From positions 4,688,001 to 4,752,000 of the forward strand of contig NZ_CP029425.2 in assembly GCF_002278135.3 (NCBI RefSeq): a stretch of 64,000 nucleotides of DNA, in the 5' to 3' direction. The notes beneath the pieces were generated by a model. That model was given only the letters and a program-made list of their open reading frames with translations, searched no databases and was not told the DNA's origin. A program made the translations under genes and the position numbers. Shown here piece after piece: positions 15,446 through 24,751 of the stretch (position 1 is the stretch's first letter; each line of letters starts with the position of its first letter). The DNA is from Bradyrhizobium ottawaense. GTDB lineage: Bacteria > Pseudomonadota > Alphaproteobacteria > Rhizobiales > Xanthobacteraceae.

Positions 15446-16231
15446 GTGGACCTTTCCCGACAGCGCGAACTCGCCCGTCATCTCGCCAAATTGCGCCGCG
15501 AGGGCCGGCAACAAAGCGGCCTCGAAGAACGGCTGGTACCGCCGGATGCAGACACGGCGTACCACGTTGCACGGATGGTGGAAGAGGAATTGGGCTGGGA
15601 TGTCGTCGGCTGGAAGATCGCCGGCATGAAGCCCGGACTCCAGCGCCAGCTCCGCATCTCTTCGCCGATCTATGGGCGAGTGTTCGCGCCTCTGATCAAG
15701 AGCTCGCCCGCCAGCGTCGAGCACGCCAGGCAATGCAGCCCGATACCGGAAGTCGAGTATCAGGCACGTCTCGGCGCCGACCTGCCACCGCGCGCGAAGC
15801 CCTATGCGGTGGGTGAGGTCGGCGACGCCGTCGCCTCGTTGCATCCCGGCATCGAGCTAGCGGAGTGCCGCTTCGTTCACGATGCGGCATTTCCCGCAAT
15901 GCCGGCGATCATGGCGGACGGCTCTGGATCGGGAACGATCGTGCTCGGAGAGCCCATCACCGACTGGCGCAACCGCGACATCGCCAATCAGGACGTCATC
16001 CTCAATTGCAATGGCGCCGAGAGGCGCCGCGGCTCCGCTGCAGAGGCGATTGACCATCCGCTGGTGCCGCTGACCTGGCTTGCCAACGAGCTGTCGCGGA
16101 CAGGCATCGGTCTCAAGGCCGGCCAGACGATCAGCACGGGCACGCTGACTGGCATGCTGCGGCCGAAGGCTGGCGAAACCTACGTTGCCGATTTTGGTCC
16201 GCTGGGATCGGTAAGCGCGACCTACAGTTGA
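15446..16231 (+). CDS. 2-keto-4-pentenoate hydratase / fumarylacetoacetase-fold protein
   Basis: The product has 261 residues. The N-terminal region ARHLAKLRREGRQQSGLEER, followed by VGWKIAGMKPGLQRQL and PIYGRVF, matches MhpD-type hydratases that use a divalent metal. The metal-site region is IPEVEYQARLGADL, with Glu residues in the expected order, and LSRTGIGLKAGQTISTGTLTGM is the conserved C-terminal segment. The GTG at 15446 with GGAG at 15434-15437 was chosen as start. It lies 14 nt downstream of tetR. Together with a tautomerase-like gene this hints at a meta-cleavage-like pathway, which is inference. Confidence 0.85.
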   Translation: MDLSRQRELARHLAKLRREGRQQSGLEERLVPPDADTAYHVARMVEEELGWDVVGWKIAGMKPGLQRQLRISSPIYGRVFAPLIKSSPASVEHARQCSPIPEVEYQARLGADLPPRAKPYAVGEVGDAVASLHPGIELAECRFVHDAAFPAMPAIMADGSGSGTIVLGEPITDWRNRDIANQDVILNCNGAERRRGSAAEAIDHPLVPLTWLANELSRTGIGLKAGQTISTGTLTGMLRPKAGETYVADFGPLGSVSATYS

Positions 16232-16327
16232 GAGGGCGCCATCGGCCTGAGCGTAAACCCGAGATTAACACGGGCATCCTAACTTCCGGAGAATATCTTT
16301 CTCCCCGCGCCAATTGCCGGACAGATC

Positions 16328-18409
16328 ATGAAAATCGGTACGCTCCTGACCACCGCCATCGTCTCGCTCACGACCGTGGGCGGCGGCCTCGCCGTCTATG
16401 TTGCCGTGACCAAGTACCAGACGATGGAGCGGATCAGCGAGGCGCAAGGCCGCCTGGCGATCGTCCGCGCTGCCAGCGACATCCCGCGCTATCTCAACCC
16501 CGAGCGCGGCTTTTCCACCAACATCCTCTACGGCCCTGCCACCATCGACCCTGCGCTGCTCGCCGAACAGGACAAGCTGCGCAAGCAGACCGACGGCGCC
16601 CGCGACAGGATGAACGCGCTGCGCAAGGAGCTGCCCGGCTCGTTCGACGACGGCAACACCATCGGCAGCAACATCGATGGCATCAATGCGAAATTCACCG
16701 CCTTGCGCGAGGCCATCGACAAGGCGCTCACCGGGCCGGCGGAGGCCCGCAAGGACGCGGCCAAGAAGATCGTCACCGACAATGCCGTGCTCAACAGCGG
16801 CGTGACCGCGCTGCTGAACGAGCAGGTCCGCCGCATGGCGATCCTGAACGGTGATGCCTACCGGCAGGCCAGCTACGCCAATACCGCCATGACGTTGCGC
16901 GACGTCGGCGGCTTCAACTCCAGCCTGCACAAGAACCTCGTCGGTGGCAAGAAGCCGGCGACCGACGCCGAGAAGGCCGACATCGGCCGCTCGCAGGGCC
17001 GCAACGACCAGCTCGTGATGGCACTACTGGAGTTGCGCGGCAATCCGGCAACGCCGGCGAACGTCGGCGCTGCGCTCGAAAAGTTCAATTCGATCTATGT
17101 CGAGGAATTTGGCCGCGAGCTCAAGCTCGTCAAGGACGGCGCGGTCAGCGGCAAGTACGAACACGACATGGACACCTATTACGCCGCCACGCAGCGCGGC
17201 CTCAGCACCATCATCGAGGTCCGCGACGCGTTCTACGATAATGCCGAGCAGATCCTCGCCGGCGCCTCCTCGGCCGCGCGCACCAGCTTCACCATCGCGC
17301 TTGCAGGCCTTGCCGCCGTGCTCGTCGCGAGCGTCGGCCTCATCGGGATGGTTCGCCGCCGCGTCTGCGCGCCGATCGTCAGCCTGACGAGCCGGATGTC
17401 GCGGCTTGCCGAGGGCGAGGTTGCCGAAAGTATCCCCGGCGCCGCGCGCTCCGACGAGATCGGGGCGATGGCTGCCGCCGTCCAGGTCTTCAAGGACAAC
17501 ATGATCCGGGCCGACCGGCTCGCGGCCGAGAAGCAGGCCGAGAATGACGGCAAGATGCGCCGCGCCCAGGCGCTCGACGAGCTCACCCGCGCGTTCGAGG
17601 CCAAGGTCACCGAGCTCGTCGGCGGCCTGTCCCGGGCCTCCTCGACCATGGAAAGCACCGCACAGTCGATGACCTCGACGGCGGCCCAGACCAACAGCCA
17701 GGCCGCGGTCGTCGCCACAGCGTCGGAGCAGACCTCGACCAACGTGCAGACCGTCGCCAGCGCCACCGAAGAGCTGACCTCCTCGATCTCCGAGATCGGC
17801 CGTCAGGTCGCACAATCCACCGAGATCGCGGCCCGCGCCGTCGAGAACGCCCGCCGCACCGGCGACACCGCACGCACCCTCGCCGAGGGCGCGCAGAAGA
17901 TCGGCGACGTCGTCACGCTGATCCAGAGCATTGCCGAGCAGACCAATCTTCTGGCGCTGAACGCGACCATCGAGGCCGCCCGCGCCGGCGAGGCCGGCCG
18001 CGGCTTTGCCGTGGTCGCCTCCGAAGTGAAATCGCTGGCGGGCCAGACTGCCAAGGCCACCACCGAGATCTCCGAGCAGATCACGGCGATCCAGAGCGCG
18101 AGCGACGAAACCGTGGCCGCGATCCGCAACGTCGCCGACGTCATCGGCGAGATCGACCAGATCGGCACCGCGATCGCCGCGGCGATCGAGGAACAGGGCT
18201 CGGCGACCAAGGAGATCGCCCGCAGCGTCCAGGAGGCCGCCCGCGGCACCCAGGAGGTCAACACCAACATCGCAGGCGTGCAGCGCGCCGCCGACGACAC
18301 CGGCGCAGCTGCAAGGGAAGTGCTCGGCGCCGCCGAGCAGCTCTCGACCCAGTCGCGCGATCTCGCCGGCCAGTTCGACCGCTTCCTCGGCGAGGTCAGG
18401 GCGGCGTAA
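16328..18409 (+). CDS. Methyl-accepting chemotaxis protein
   Basis: The product has 693 residues. TM1 is at about 5-27, a periplasmic sensing domain runs to about 318 (mostly helical, unclassified), TM2 is at about 320-342, HAMP about 343-396, and the cytoplasmic signalling coiled coil about 425-690. The highly conserved hairpin tip ([20 protein letters not shown] and [20 protein letters not shown]) that contacts CheA/CheW is at about 537-575. No CheR/CheB-docking pentapeptide is obvious at the C-terminus. There are no other chemotaxis genes nearby, so it is a lone receptor. Its ligand is unknown. Confidence 0.95.
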   Translation: MKIGTLLTTAIVSLTTVGGGLAVYVAVTKYQTMERISEAQGRLAIVRAASDIPRYLNPERGFSTNILYGPATIDPALLAEQDKLRKQTDGARDRMNALRKELPGSFDDGNTIGSNIDGINAKFTALREAIDKALTGPAEARKDAAKKIVTDNAVLNSGVTALLNEQVRRMAILNGDAYRQASYANTAMTLRDVGGFNSSLHKNLVGGKKPATDAEKADIGRSQGRNDQLVMALLELRGNPATPANVGAALEKFNSIYVEEFGRELKLVKDGAVSGKYEHDMDTYYAATQRGLSTIIEVRDAFYDNAEQILAGASSAARTSFTIALAGLAAVLVASVGLIGMVRRRVCAPIVSLTSRMSRLAEGEVAESIPGAARSDEIGAMAAAVQVFKDNMIRADRLAAEKQAENDGKMRRAQALDELTRAFEAKVTELVGGLSRASSTMESTAQSMTSTAAQTNSQAAVVATASEQTSTNVQTVASATEELTSSISEIGRQVAQSTEIAARAVENARRTGDTARTLAEGAQKIGDVVTLIQSIAEQTNLLALNATIEAARAGEAGRGFAVVASEVKSLAGQTAKATTEISEQITAIQSASDETVAAIRNVADVIGEIDQIGTAIAAAIEEQGSATKEIARSVQEAARGTQEVNTNIAGVQRAADDTGAAAREVLGAAEQLSTQSRDLAGQFDRFLGEVRAA

Positions 18410-18415
18410 CGAGCC

Positions 18416-19006
18416 TCAGTAAGGCGGCGCCTTGCGCGCCCGCTGCGCCTTCGCCGCCTCGATCCACCAGGTGAGATCGTCGGCAAAGCGCGGGAACGAG
18501 CGCTCCAGGGCCTTGCCGCCATCACCGATCGGCTCGCCCTCGGCCGACAGCGTCTGCGCGATCGGGCCGACGCCGATGGTGCTGGACACCACCACCATGC
18601 CCATCTCCGACAGCGTGCCGTGCCAGGCGGTGGCGGCGCGCGCGCCCGAGAAGCGGCCGGCCGAATAGCTCACGATCGCGGCCGGACGCCAGAACCACTC
18701 TTCGAGGAAGTGGTCGGTGAGATTCTTGAGGCCGGGCTGGATACCCCAATTGTATTCGCCGGTGACGAAGACAAATCCGTCGGCGCCGCGGATCTGTCCA
18801 GCCAGAATCTCCAGCGCTTCAGGTGCCGAACCCTTCGGATACTCCTTGTACATGCGGTCGAGCATCGGCAGGCCGATCGCCTTGGCGTCGATGAAGGTGA
18901 CATCGTCGCCGCGCGCGCGCAGCCGATTGATGACGAAATTCGCAAGGCGGATGCCCATGCGGTCGGAACGGTAGGAACCGTAGAGGACGAGGATGCGATT
19001 GCTCAT
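18416..19006 (-). CDS. NADPH-dependent FMN reductase family protein
   Basis: The product has 196 residues. A flavodoxin-like fold begins ILVLYGSYRSDRMGIRLANF, where the first loop binds the FMN phosphate. The segment GFVFVTGEYNWGIQPGLKNL carries the family motif (usually PEYN followed by GxLKN). Such enzymes reduce flavins or quinones using NAD(P)H. The internal ATG at 19006 gives the normal N-terminus; the ATG at 19054 would add 16 unrelated residues. It is convergent with the chemotaxis receptor, ending 7 bases away. Confidence 0.9.
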   Translation of the reverse strand: MSNRILVLYGSYRSDRMGIRLANFVINRLRARGDDVTFIDAKAIGLPMLDRMYKEYPKGSAPEALEILAGQIRGADGFVFVTGEYNWGIQPGLKNLTDHFLEEWFWRPAAIVSYSAGRFSGARAATAWHGTLSEMGMVVVSSTIGVGPIAQTLSAEGEPIGDGGKALERSFPRFADDLTWWIEAAKAQRARKAPPY

Positions 19007-19054
19007 GGCCGGACGGTAGCACAAACCGGCGTCCGGCCCTACTCGATCCGTCAA

Positions 19055-20038
19055 CTATCGCCCGCGTCCGCGCTCCAGCGTTTGCGACGGCGTCTCGCCA
19101 AACTGGTCGCGGTAACTTCGGGAGAAGTCGCTGAGATGCCAGAAGCCGAACGCAAGAGCCACCACCTTGACGCTGTCGGCGCCGGCGAGCAGCCGCCGGC
19201 GCACCAGCCACAGCCGACGCAGGCGCAAGTAACGGTGCAGGCTCATGCCGCGATAGCGGCGGATGACGTCGTGCATGGTGCGGACGGACAGTCCGAGCTT
19301 GCGGGCAATCTCCTCGCTGTAGATCGGCTGGGAGAGGTCATCGGACAGTAGCGCACTGATATCCCGGAACATCCTGAAGTTCCGCTCGTTATTGGGGCGC
19401 AGCGTCCAGCGGACCGAAACGACATCTCCCAACACGTGGTCGACGGCCGCAAGCAGGGATTCCTTCATTGCTCTTGCCTTGACCGGGAGATCTGACGCCT
19501 CGACGGGCTCTGAGGCCGCGGCCAGTACCTCACGCACCACACGGCGCAGCCGGTCCAGGCCAGCGGCACTCGTTTCGAAAATCTTGAAGCTCTGGGAAGC
19601 TCTGGGCCAGCCGCGGTCCCTCACCTCCGGGCTGAAAATCACTGAGGCGATTTGCCGCTGCACCTCCTCGATGACGGTGTAGGCCGCACCGCCGCTGCCA
19701 ATGACCACGACTGGACGTGCACGTTGCGAGCCATTGAAGCGAATGGGGACGTTGAGGTCGTCCATCGTGAAGCCGATCGCCGTGCAATTCCCGACGAGCT
19801 GTGCATCAACGACCCGGGGAAACGCGCGCGTCAAATTCACGTCGCACCCGGGCAACGACAGAATTGTCTGCTCAGACGAAATCTTCCGTACGAAAGGCGT
19901 GAACACGAAATTCAGCCCGCGTATGGCGCTTCGAAATTCGTCGACATCTGAAAAACGAAATGTCTTGAGTGCCAGCCTGGGCACATCATCAATGCTGTTC
20001 ATGAAAATACGAAACCCGGCGTCGCAATCGACGCGCAT
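19055..20038 (-). CDS. AraC family transcriptional regulator
   Basis: The product has 327 residues (or 315 if it starts at the ATG at 20002). The C-terminal double helix-turn-helix is clear: ARKLGLSVRTMHDVIRRYRG, then LRRLWLVRRRLL and VKVVALAFGFWHLSDFSRSY with FGETPSQTL at the end, which is the AraC/XylS signature. The N-terminal domain (about 20-200) is a long ligand or partner domain like that in EutR-type regulators. The target genes are unknown; the neighbouring flavin reductase is on the same strand 48 nt downstream. Confidence 0.9.
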   Translation of the reverse strand: MRVDCDAGFRIFMNSIDDVPRLALKTFRFSDVDEFRSAIRGLNFVFTPFVRKISSEQTILSLPGCDVNLTRAFPRVVDAQLVGNCTAIGFTMDDLNVPIRFNGSQRARPVVVIGSGGAAYTVIEEVQRQIASVIFSPEVRDRGWPRASQSFKIFETSAAGLDRLRRVVREVLAAASEPVEASDLPVKARAMKESLLAAVDHVLGDVVSVRWTLRPNNERNFRMFRDISALLSDDLSQPIYSEEIARKLGLSVRTMHDVIRRYRGMSLHRYLRLRRLWLVRRRLLAGADSVKVVALAFGFWHLSDFSRSYRDQFGETPSQTLERGRGR

Positions 20039-20299
20039 TTGGCAACGGTGCCGATCCGCTCCCCCTTTTTGGTTTTCGTCGGACCTGAAGAATCAATCCT
20101 AACGTGTCCTGATCAATTGGGAAGAGTCCAACTGAAAGGACAAGCCCGGACGTCGAGCCTTGCCGAATTTCGATAGCATTTCCCGAAATGCCGCGGCGCA
20201 TTAACACCTGGGATTTAATTATCAAAATTAAAAATTAACACCTTTGAGGCCCAATAAAGCTCGTTAAATTGTATAGCTATTTTATTTCAGGCTCCTGCC

Positions 20300-21478
20300 A
20301 TGATGGCAAATTCGCCTGCTGATATTTTGGTCGAGTTGGAGGATGCGGTCGCAACTTGCCCGCTGGACCGCTGCGCTCGCATCCTCGAAGGCATTTTGCA
20401 GCTGCTCACCGGCAGCCGCGACCGGCCTCAGGAATTGCTGGCCAGTGTGGTCGACGGCGTCCTGCTTCGATTGACGGAGCGAGTCGAGGCCAGCGCATTG
20501 ATTCAACTCGGCGCGGCGCTTGCCGAGCTCAAAGTGGCTCCGCCGAAGACCCTGCAACGTCTTGCCTTACACGACAATCCCGGCGTGGCCTGCCCCGTTC
20601 TGCTCAAATCGCAGGCGCTCTCCACGTCCGATCTCGAAACAATCGCGATTTCGAGTGGCGAACCGCAGCAACTCGCGATTGCTGTCCGAGCGCGCATCGA
20701 ACCCCGATTGACCGAGACGCTCATCAAGCGCGGCGGCCGCTCCGTTCACCTTGCGCTGATCAGTAACGCAGGGGCACGGTTCTCCGATGCCGCCTACGTC
20801 GCGCTCGTTGAGACGTGTGCAAGCGATGACGAACTCACGAAGGCCCTGGCGCTCAGACCAGGCACGCCAGATCCGGTCCTGCGGAAGTTGCTGCCGGCCT
20901 CGCCGGCCCCCGACGCTCGCGCGGAGCCAAAGGCTTCCACCGTCTCGTGTCCTCGAGCGGCAGCGCCGATCGTGCCCAAGCTGCCTAGCGCGGCCGCCTA
21001 TGCAAGCGCACGGCCGGAGATCGTCGCGCTCAACCGCATCGGCAAGCTCAACGATTCTGCGGTGAACCGCTTCGCGATCCGTGGCGAGACCGCCAATTTG
21101 TTCACCGCCTTGTCGGTGCTTTCGGGGACCCCCATCGAGATCGTCGAGCACGTCATGACCGACGGCGATTGCGAGGGCCTGGTGATGGCCTGCCGGGCGT
21201 CGCGGCTGAACTGGCAGACCACGCTTGCCATCCTGAGCAACCGCAGCGGCACCAGGCTTTCCTTTGCCGAGCGCGAACGCGCACAACACGTTTTCGAGAC
21301 GCTGCTTCTGTCGACCAGTCAGTGGACGGTGCGGTGGGGGGAAATCGCCGCAAGCGTCAAGGAGAGCAGTCGGCGAGATCGCGGCGCAAAAACGGGGGGA
21401 GCCGATGAAGTTCGACGGCCGCAAGGCGGCGCGCGTGCGGATGGACCACAGGCAGGCCGTCAATCTGATGGGCTCTGA
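20300..21478 (+). CDS. DUF2336 domain protein
   Basis: The product has 392 residues. The body is a run of short helical HEAT-like repeats (ELLASVVDGVLLRLTERVEA, LQRLALHDNPGVACPVLL, LSTSDLETIAISSGEPQQLA, LALISNAGARFSDAAYVALV), the pattern of alphaproteobacterial DUF2336 proteins. It overlaps the following PilZ gene by 74 nt and stands upstream of an HD-GYP gene. This fits a c-di-GMP signalling unit, and DUF2336 proteins often neighbour such genes. The upstream 260 bases are strikingly AT-rich and probably hold the promoter. Confidence 0.85.
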   Translation: MMANSPADILVELEDAVATCPLDRCARILEGILQLLTGSRDRPQELLASVVDGVLLRLTERVEASALIQLGAALAELKVAPPKTLQRLALHDNPGVACPVLLKSQALSTSDLETIAISSGEPQQLAIAVRARIEPRLTETLIKRGGRSVHLALISNAGARFSDAAYVALVETCASDDELTKALALRPGTPDPVLRKLLPASPAPDARAEPKASTVSCPRAAAPIVPKLPSAAAYASARPEIVALNRIGKLNDSAVNRFAIRGETANLFTALSVLSGTPIEIVEHVMTDGDCEGLVMACRASRLNWQTTLAILSNRSGTRLSFAERERAQHVFETLLLSTSQWTVRWGEIAASVKESSRRDRGAKTGGADEVRRPQGGARADGPQAGRQSDGL

Positions 21479-21737
21479 CGGCACATGGCGGCGCAGCTGC
21501 GTTCTGCTCGACGTGTCGCAGACAGGCGCAAAGGTCGAGGTCGAGGGCACGCTGGACGTGCTGCAGGCCAAGGAATTCTTCATGCTGCTGTCGTCGACCG
21601 GGCTCGCCTATCGGCGCTGCGAGCTGGTCTGGATCGATGGCACCACGGCCGGCATTCACTTCGTCACCGCTGATGGCAAAAAGAAGCCGGCGAGCGCACC
21701 CTCGGCCGCTACGCAGACCGTCGCCCGGAGCAAATAG
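21405..21737 (+). CDS. PilZ domain protein (c-di-GMP receptor)
   Basis: The product has 110 residues. The two c-di-GMP contact motifs are present: RKAAR (RxxxR) near residues 6-10, and DVSQTGAKV (DxSxxG) near 37-45, so ligand binding is plausible. The ATG at 21405 lies inside the end of the DUF2336 gene, preceded by a G-rich GGGGGGAG ribosome site. The C-terminus is a short Lys/Ala/Pro tail. It would relay c-di-GMP level to an unknown partner, perhaps the DUF2336 protein. Confidence 0.93.
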   Translation: MKFDGRKAARVRMDHRQAVNLMGSDGTWRRSCVLLDVSQTGAKVEVEGTLDVLQAKEFFMLLSSTGLAYRRCELVWIDGTTAGIHFVTADGKKKPASAPSAATQTVARSK

Positions 21738-21787
21738 GCCAACAATTCATCCCAATTATTGCAATCCACGATAGTCCAGGTCGAGCC

Positions 21788-22906
21788 GTGCAGGACGCGC
21801 GAACCATCCTCAGCCCCGTCAACGCGGACGGCATCCGCGAGAAGGAAGCGGCCCGTTCCTTCGTGCATGTGCTGGCGGATACGTCCGAAAGGCTGGCCGG
21901 CGTCTGCACGATCCTTGAGGACCGTTTCGCCGTCGCCGGCGAACGGCTGGACGCCGAAGCCAAGCTGTCGCAGGTGCCCGCCGCCATCGTCATCCGCGCG
22001 GACCTGCGCGACGTCGACAATATCGCTGCCCTCAAGAGACGGGCTGGCAAGCTCGCCAAGGCGAAGAAGCGGATATTTCTCCTCGAGCACAGCTCTCACG
22101 TCGGTATCTCGCAAGCCTACGCGCTCGGGGCGACGCACGTCCTGTCCGGTACGATCAACCGGCCCAAACTACTGTCTGCGCTGTGCGATCCGGCGGATCC
22201 GTCCTCCGCCGCGCCGGGCGAGATGGCACGGTCCGACAACGCGGTCGAGGCCGCGGCAACCGCGATCGCCTCGATGTTTACGGCCGTCACCCTTGGCCAG
22301 CCCCTCGACGTCGATGGCACCAAGGAGGCCGGCCGCCAGATCGCCGACCGCATAACTCAGCGAGGCCTTTCGGAATGGCTCACGACGGTGCGGCGCCATC
22401 ACGAGGGAACCTATCAGCACTGCCTGCTCGTGACCGGCGTCGCCATCGACTTCGGCCTGAGCCTCGGTGTCGGAAGAGCCGATCTGGAGCGCCTCTACTC
22501 GGCGGCCATGTTCCACGACATCGGCAAGGCGCAGATCCCGCTCGCCATTCTCGACAAGCCGGGCCGCCTCGATGCGGAGGAACGTGCCCTGATCGAGACC
22601 CATCCGGCCGCTGGCCATGAGTTTCTAAAGGGCCACGACAAGATTTCGCCGGAGATCCTCGATGCCGTTCGCCATCATCACGAATATCTCGACGGGAGCG
22701 GCTATCCCGATGCGCTCTGCGCCGAGAGCATCGGCGACGTCGTAAGGATTCTCACGATCTCCGACATCTTCGCAGCGCTGATCGAGTACCGGCATTACAA
22801 GCCCACCATGCCTCGTGCGGAAGCCTACGACGTCCTCTGCGGGATGAGCGGAAAATTGGAAAAAGTGCTGGTGACCTCGTTCAGGCAGGTCGCGCTCACG
22901 CGATAA
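21788..22906 (+). CDS. HD-GYP domain c-di-GMP phosphodiesterase
   Basis: The product has 372 residues. An N-terminal pseudo-receiver-like region (about 50-135) precedes the HD-GYP domain (about 195-360). The metal-binding pair His243-Asp244 is in MFHDIGKAQIP, the following His cluster is at 297-298 (VRHHHEYLDGSGYP), and the GYP motif is at 305-307, so catalysis is likely. These enzymes break c-di-GMP to GMP or pGpG. It starts with GTG at 21788, 50 nt after the PilZ gene, and is probably in the same operon. Confidence 0.92.
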   Translation: MQDARTILSPVNADGIREKEAARSFVHVLADTSERLAGVCTILEDRFAVAGERLDAEAKLSQVPAAIVIRADLRDVDNIAALKRRAGKLAKAKKRIFLLEHSSHVGISQAYALGATHVLSGTINRPKLLSALCDPADPSSAAPGEMARSDNAVEAAATAIASMFTAVTLGQPLDVDGTKEAGRQIADRITQRGLSEWLTTVRRHHEGTYQHCLLVTGVAIDFGLSLGVGRADLERLYSAAMFHDIGKAQIPLAILDKPGRLDAEERALIETHPAAGHEFLKGHDKISPEILDAVRHHHEYLDGSGYPDALCAESIGDVVRILTISDIFAALIEYRHYKPTMPRAEAYDVLCGMSGKLEKVLVTSFRQVALTR

Positions 22907-22943
22907 GGCCGGCGGCTGGCGATGGCCGCGAAGCGAGCCCCGG

Positions 22944-23147
22944 CTAATGCGTGGCGCGATGGCTGGCGCGGTGCGGGATGGACCGGCAGGCCAGCCCATC
23001 GGCCAGCAGTTTCATGTCCTCATGCCGGCCGCTGCGAATCAGCCGGCCGAACTCTTCGGGTGTGAAAGGAAGACTTGGATCAGCATCGATGGGGCGCCGC
23101 AGCCGCGGGCCGAAGAACCATCGAACCAGGCTAGCCAGCCGCCGCAT
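22944..23147 (-). CDS. Small basic protein, unknown function
   Basis: The product has 67 residues starting MRRLASLVRWFFGPRLRRPI, with a GAGGGA ribosome site 6 nt upstream of the ATG. The middle (FTPEEFGRLIRSGRHEDMKL) looks like a folded helical segment, while the His-rich tail (PHRASHRATH) may be unstructured. No family is recognised. It points towards the HD-GYP gene, tail to tail. Confidence 0.55.
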   Translation of the reverse strand: MRRLASLVRWFFGPRLRRPIDADPSLPFTPEEFGRLIRSGRHEDMKLLADGLACRSIPHRASHRATH

Positions 23148-23280
23148 GTCAATTCCCTCGCGCCAGCAACAAACCTATCACGAGGCTTATTGTTCCTCCC
23201 GCATTTTCGAGATTGCAAGAGCCTGCGAACGACTCCGCACCAAAAAAATTTTGCGAGAGAATAATCTCCTCTTCATCGTC

Positions 23281-23681
23281 CTAATCGGCAAAACCCACGT
23301 AGCGCACGAACTCTTCGTTATGCTCGCGGTCCGAGCGAACGGCGTTTGCGGCAAAGTCGTCGTCGGGATAGCCCATCGCGACGCAGGTCATGATCACCTC
23401 GTCCTCCGGAATTTTCGCGACCTCGCGCACGATGTCGGAGCGCAGGTGGCCCCGCCGATCATCTCGTCCATGTTGCGGCGGCGGACCTCCTCGAGCGGGC
23501 TGCCGGTCAGCACATGAACATGCCAGGGCTGGGTGTTCATCGACGACGGCGCACGCTTGGCGCTCTCGATGATCGCCTCGATCACCGTGCGCGGCACCGA
23601 CTCGTTCCTGAAGCCGCGCACGCTCCGGCGCGACTGGACCAGCGTTTCGAATTCCACCTCGTGGACTTCCCTGCCCTTCAT
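23281..23681 (-). pseudogene. Nitroreductase family protein, internal deletion and frameshift
   Basis: The N-terminal part (from 23681: VEFETLVQSRRSVRGFRNES, then APSSMNTQPWHVHVLTG and RRRNMDEMIGGA) is a clear start of a flavin-dependent nitroreductase. The C-terminal part, RSDIVREVAKIPEDEVIMT with CVAMGYPDDDFAANAVR, lies in another frame and begins at about 23445. Roughly 90 residues of the middle, including much of the flavin site, are absent. The two halves meet near 23430-23450, and no single frame joins them. The gene is dead by deletion, not by a simple base error. Confidence 0.85.
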
Positions 23682-23772
23682 CCATCGGCGTGACGACACG
23701 GCCGGTTGCCGATGCGGCGCGCAGAATCTATGCTCACTCGCAAGCAAGACCAAGAACCCTGGAGGAGCTGCC

Positions 23773-24735
23773 ATGGCCGCGCCACTCGATCCCGTCATCG
23801 CCCAGATCATTCCGCTCATGCCGATGCGCGATCCCACGGTCATGACGCCACAGAGCGCCCGCGATTCCTTGCGCGCACTGGCTGCCTCGCGCGCCGCCAT
23901 CCCGCCGCCGCCCGTCGACAGCGTCGAGGATATCAAGGTGAAAGGCGGCGCCGGCCCGCTTCCTGCGCGCGTCTATCGGATCGGCAGCACGCCCGCGCCA
24001 ACCGTGGTGTTCTTCCACGGTGGCGGCTGGGTCGCGGGCGACCTAGAGACCCATGACCGGCAGGCGCGCAACCTTGCGATCGAGACCGGCGCCGTCGTCA
24101 TCTCCGTCGACTATCGCCGCCCGCCGGAGACTCGCTTTCCGGGCGCGTTCGAGGACGCCTTCGCCGCCGTGAGTGATATCTTCGACCGCGTCGCGGAATT
24201 TGGCGGCGAGGCAAAACGCCTCGGCGTTGCCGGCGACAGCGCCGGCGGCAATCTCGCCGCGACCACTGCGATCGCCTGCCGCGATGCTGGCATCAAGCTC
24301 GCCGCACAATTGCTGGTCTACCCCGTGACCGACGTCCTCGGCGCTTACGCCGACGCGCGCGAGAACGCGCGCTATCCTTCGCGCGCCGAGAATGCCGAGG
24401 GCTACTTTCTGACGCGTGCCACGATGGAATGGTTTTGCGGCCATTATCTCGCCGATGCCAACCACGCCCTTGACTGGCGCGTCTCGCCGCTGCGGGCCGC
24501 CTCACTTGCGGGCCTCGCACCCGCGGTCGTGACCACCGCCTGGTTCGATCCCCTGCGCGACGAGGGCGCTGCCTATGCGCGGGCGCTGGAGGCCGCCGGC
24601 GTGCGGGTCAAGCATCACGAGGGCCCGGGCCTGATCCACGGCTATTTTGGCATGGGCGACGCCTCGGACGTCGCGCGTGCCGAGGCGCAGCGCGCGCGAG
24701 CCGACTTCAAGGCCCTGCTCGCGCGCGGCGTTTGA
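23773..24735 (+). CDS. Alpha/beta hydrolase (hormone-sensitive lipase family)
   Basis: The product has 320 residues. The oxyanion motif VVFFHGGGWVAGDL, nucleophile elbow GDSAGGN, a C-terminal Asp region (AWFDPLRDEG) and His in GLIHGYFGM make a complete bacterial HSL-type esterase. It starts at ATG 23773 with GGAGGAG at 23761-23767; the longer upstream frame was rejected. It may hydrolyse short-chain esters. It stands divergent from the broken nitroreductase and convergent with the NTF2-like gene. Confidence 0.92.
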   Translation: MAAPLDPVIAQIIPLMPMRDPTVMTPQSARDSLRALAASRAAIPPPPVDSVEDIKVKGGAGPLPARVYRIGSTPAPTVVFFHGGGWVAGDLETHDRQARNLAIETGAVVISVDYRRPPETRFPGAFEDAFAAVSDIFDRVAEFGGEAKRLGVAGDSAGGNLAATTAIACRDAGIKLAAQLLVYPVTDVLGAYADARENARYPSRAENAEGYFLTRATMEWFCGHYLADANHALDWRVSPLRAASLAGLAPAVVTTAWFDPLRDEGAAYARALEAAGVRVKHHEGPGLIHGYFGMGDASDVARAEAQRARADFKALLARGV

Positions 24736-24751
24736 GCCCGTCGGCCAGCCA

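Noticed and set aside
23281..23685. 134-codon minus-strand frame as an intact gene
   Set aside because: Only its last third is nitroreductase-like; the first part is the out-of-frame reading of the real N-terminus, so it is part of a pseudogene.
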